From an uncultured Acidimicrobiales bacterium (GTDB lineage Bacteria > Actinomycetota > Acidimicrobiia > Acidimicrobiales > Aldehydirespiratoraceae), in the NCBI GenBank assembly GCA_951812975.1, contig CATOTC010000006.1, forward strand, positions 58,844 through 122,843: DNA of 64,000 nucleotides, in the 5' to 3' direction. The position numbers were made by a program, and so were the translations under genes. The notes under the pieces are model-generated. The model was not told the origin of the DNA. It did no database searches and saw nothing but the letters and a program-made list of their open reading frames with translations. Positions 61,775 to 64,000 of this stretch are shown here, one piece after another (position 1 is the first letter of the stretch; every line of letters begins with the position of its first letter).

Positions 61775-63423
61775 ATGCTACGCGTACCCTTGGCGGCGCC
61801 ACTTCGCTCGACGTTGGACACAGGCGATCCGCAGTTCGCGCAGAACCAGCAGGACATGCGCGAGCAACTCGACGTCATCTCTGAGTTGCTCGACGAAGCC
61901 GAAGCGGGAGGCGGCCCGGAGCGCACGGCAAGGCTGCGCTCCCGCCAGAAACTTCCCATACGCGAGCGGATCGCCAACGTAATCGACCCAGACAGCCCGT
62001 TCCTCGAGATCAGCCCTCTCGCCGCGTACCAGTCCGACTACACCATGGGTGGCGGAATGGTCGTCGGGATCGGCGTGATCGCCGGTACCGAATGCGTGAT
62101 CATGGGCAACGACCCGACCGTCTTGGCCGGCGCGCTCACCCCCTACGCATCCAAGAAATGGAACCGCGCGCTGGAGATCTCGCGCGAGAACCACATGCCC
62201 TATGTGAGCTTCGTAGAATCCGCCGGCGGAGACCTGCGGATCCAGCCAGCGGACGGTGGCAACAGGCGCTTCCCTGCAGACCGACCACTTCGCGGAGAGC
62301 GGACGCTTCTTCTACGAAATGATCGAACTCTCGAAGATGAGGATTCCGACCGTCTGCGTAGTGTTCGGATCGTCGACCGCCGGCGGTGCCTACCAACCGG
62401 GACTCTCGGACTACACGATCATGGTCAAGGACCAGTCGAAGATGTTCCTCGGCGGTCCCCCGCTGGTGAAAATGGCCACCGGCGAGATCTCCGACGACGA
62501 GACACTCGGCGGCGCCGAGATGCACACCACCGTCTCCGGTGGAGGCGACTACTTCGCTCAGGACGAGATGGACGCGCTGCGAATGTGCAGAGAGGTCATC
62601 TCACACCTGAACATCCGCAAGGCCGGTCCCGAGCCCAGCTTCCCCCCGGACCCGCCGGTCTACGACCCGGACGAGCTGCTCGGGATTGTCAGCCGCGACC
62701 TCGTGAAACCCGTTGATGTGCGCGACATCATCGCCCGGACCGTAGACGGTTCGCGGTTCGAGGAGTTCAAACCCCGCTGGGGCAGCACCCTGGTCTGCGG
62801 CTGGGCCTCGATCCACGGATACCCGCTCGGGATCATCGGCAACAACGGCGTCCTGTACCCCGACGCGGCCCAGAAGGGGGCGCACTTCATCCAGCTGTGC
62901 AACCAGATCGACGTGCCCCTGTGGTTCCTGCAGAACATCACCGGATACATGGTCGGCAAAGACTTCGAAGCCCGACGGGATCATCAAGAAGGGTTCACAG
63001 ATGCTCAACGCGGTCACCAACTCGACCGTGCCGCACATCACCGTGATCGTCGGCTCCAGCTACGGTGCGGGGACCTACGGCATGTCGGGCCGGGCATTCG
63101 GGAACCGTTTCACCTTCCTGTGGCCCACTGCGAAGATTGCGGTGATGGGCCCCAAACAGATTGCGGGCGTGATGTCTGAGGTGCGCCGGGGTCAGGCTAA
63201 GCGACTGGGCCAGGAATTCGATGAAGAGGCCGACGCTGAGACGGTCGCAGCGGTTGAGGCCACCCAGGAACGGGGCTCGCTGGCTCTGCGGGCCACCGGC
63301 GCCATCAGCGACGACGGGATAATCGACCCGCGAGACACCCGTCATGTTCTAGGCATGTGCCTCTCAGCAGCGAGCAACCGGGCGGTCGAAGGCGCAGACG
63401 GATACGGGGTGTTCCGACTGTGA
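61775..63423 (+). pseudogene. Acyl-CoA carboxylase beta (carboxyltransferase) subunit, interrupted by two apparent frameshifts
   Basis: Three consecutive frames together give a near-full carboxyltransferase of about 549 residues. Frame one (61775 to ~62252) carries LRSTLDTGDPQF ... [15 protein letters not shown]. Frame two (~62256 to ~62972) carries [31 protein letters not shown] and [10 protein letters not shown]. Frame three (~62976 to 63423) carries [24 protein letters not shown] and [10 protein letters not shown]. Each switch is equivalent to one extra base, near 62253-62255 and 62973-62976. Coding signal is intact on both sides. It could be sequencing or assembly error, recent decay, or recoding. 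It partners with the biotin carboxylase that follows. Confidence 0.85.
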
Positions 63424-64000
63424 TGCGATTCGACACACTGTTGGTCGCGAACCGGGGTGAGATCGCCTGCCGCGTGATCCGGACAGCCTCGGCCATGGGG
63501 CTCCGCACGGTGGGGGTGTTCGTCGAGTCCGACGCTGACGCACTGCATGTCGCGTGCGCCGACGAGGCAGTGAGGGTCGACGGCTACCTCGACAGCGAGC
63601 AGATACTGGCCGCGGCCCATCTCACCGACGCTGAAGCGGTTCATCCCGGCTACGGATTCCTCGCTGAGAATGCCTCCTTTGCAAGAGCTGTGGTGGATCA
63701 GGGTCTGGCCTGGGTCGGACCTTCGCCAGACGCGATCGCTCTGATGGGCGACAAGATTGCTGCGAAGAAGCTCGCTGAAGAGGCCGGAGTGCCTGTACTC
63801 ACCTCAAGCAGCGAACAGAGCGAGTTCACCGCGTTGGGCTTCCCCATCCTGATCAAGGCTGCTGCAGGCGGTGGTGGCAAGGGAATGCGAGTTGTCCACT
63901 CGGAGGCCGAGCTTGAAGAGGCTGTGTTGGCAGCTCGCCGCGAGGCCCTCTCCGGGTTCGGCGATGACCGCATCTTCGCAGAACGCTATGTGGCGACTGC
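63423..64000 (+). CDS. Acyl-CoA carboxylase alpha subunit, biotin carboxylase domain (3'-truncated)
   Basis: The frame starts at ATG 63423, overlapping the beta-subunit stop (TGATG), and stays open to the window end (192 codons). It begins MRFDTLLVANRGEIACRVIR, the biotin-carboxylase N-terminus. It continues through AVHPGYGFLAENASFARAV, PSPDAIALMGDKIAAKKLAEEAGVP and the ATP-grasp lid IKAAAGGGGKGMRVV. It carboxylates biotin with bicarbonate and ATP, for transfer to an acyl-CoA by the beta subunit. The rest of the protein, including the biotin carrier region, lies outside the window. Confidence 0.95.
   Translation, partial: MRFDTLLVANRGEIACRVIRTASAMGLRTVGVFVESDADALHVACADEAVRVDGYLDSEQILAAAHLTDAEAVHPGYGFLAENASFARAVVDQGLAWVGPSPDAIALMGDKIAAKKLAEEAGVPVLTSSSEQSEFTALGFPILIKAAAGGGGKGMRVVHSEAELEEAVLAARREALSGFGDDRIFAERYVAT

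Noticed and set aside
1..64000. CRISPR arrays, rRNA or tRNA genes and complete insertion sequences
   Set aside because: No regularly spaced identical repeats, no cloverleaf-like segments in the short intergenic gaps and no transposase motifs were seen.

Overview
This is a 64 kb piece of a high-GC, gene-dense chromosome, probably from an actinobacterium of the Acidimicrobiia type. The evidence is an AftD-like arabinofuranosyltransferase (DUF3367), menaquinone genes (MenB and a MenJ-like reductase), a form I aerobic CO dehydrogenase, a membrane pyrophosphatase, two amidohydrolases of the 'SVDDHVxEP' type and a Liv-type ABC operon with a built-in acyl-CoA ligase. Genes sit in long translationally coupled runs (ATGA/GTGA overlaps) and GTG/TTG starts are common. 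No rRNA, tRNA, CRISPR array or complete insertion sequence was seen. The taxonomic call is an inference from gene content.

Layout. 0-5.4 kb (+): end of a GT4 glycosyltransferase and a giant AftD-like enzyme (envelope polysaccharide). 5.4-11.6 kb (-): glutamate synthase gltB-gltD. 11.9-19.1 kb (-): potassium block trkA-trkH-trkH, 5-formyl-THF cyclo-ligase, and a membrane pyrophosphatase of the K+-dependent sequence type. 19.3-27.8 kb (-): CO dehydrogenase cluster in transcription order coxM-coxS-coxL, XdhC/CoxF-like (with a YHS tail), MocA-like, coxD, coxE, Zn-alcohol dehydrogenase. 27.9-30.5 kb (-): PfkB kinase, MarC-like membrane protein, secreted unknown. 30.7-34.1 kb (+): HTTM-type membrane pair, phosphotransferase, menB. 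34.2-35.9 kb (-): uracil-DNA glycosylase and a TauD-type dioxygenase. 36.1-43.2 kb: MenJ-like reductase, amidohydrolase, divergent ald / AsnC-type regulator, DUF2339 membrane protein. 43.2-47.5 kb (-): a two-gene molybdopterin oxidoreductase whose iron-sulfur and NrfD-like membrane subunits are fused. 47.6-52.7 kb: SDR, DUF1214-like, sulfotransferase, SnoaL-like and a second amidohydrolase, a likely catabolic neighbourhood of unknown substrate. 52.6-54.3 kb: a scarred segment with direct repeats, two unknown proteins and a rearranged metallophosphoesterase pseudogene. 54.4-61.5 kb (+): livF-livG-acyl-CoA ligase-livH-livM-substrate-binding lipoprotein. 61.7-64 kb (+): acyl-CoA carboxylase beta (two apparent frameshifts) and the start of its biotin-carboxylase alpha subunit.

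How the genes fit together. The window suggests an aerobic heterotroph that can supplement respiration with CO and perhaps with another Mo-dependent electron donor or acceptor reaction. It couples K+ uptake to pyrophosphate-driven ion pumping and imports carboxylic acids that are CoA-activated on entry and later carboxylated.

The least explained items are (i) a 141-bp MITE-like element with imperfect terminal inverted repeats, present in two ~95% identical copies plus a degenerate expanded third, all placed downstream of genes in the same relative orientation; (ii) the fused FeS-NrfD molybdoenzyme, with a perfect palindrome just upstream; and (iii) the metallophosphoesterase gene whose middle segment is inverted.
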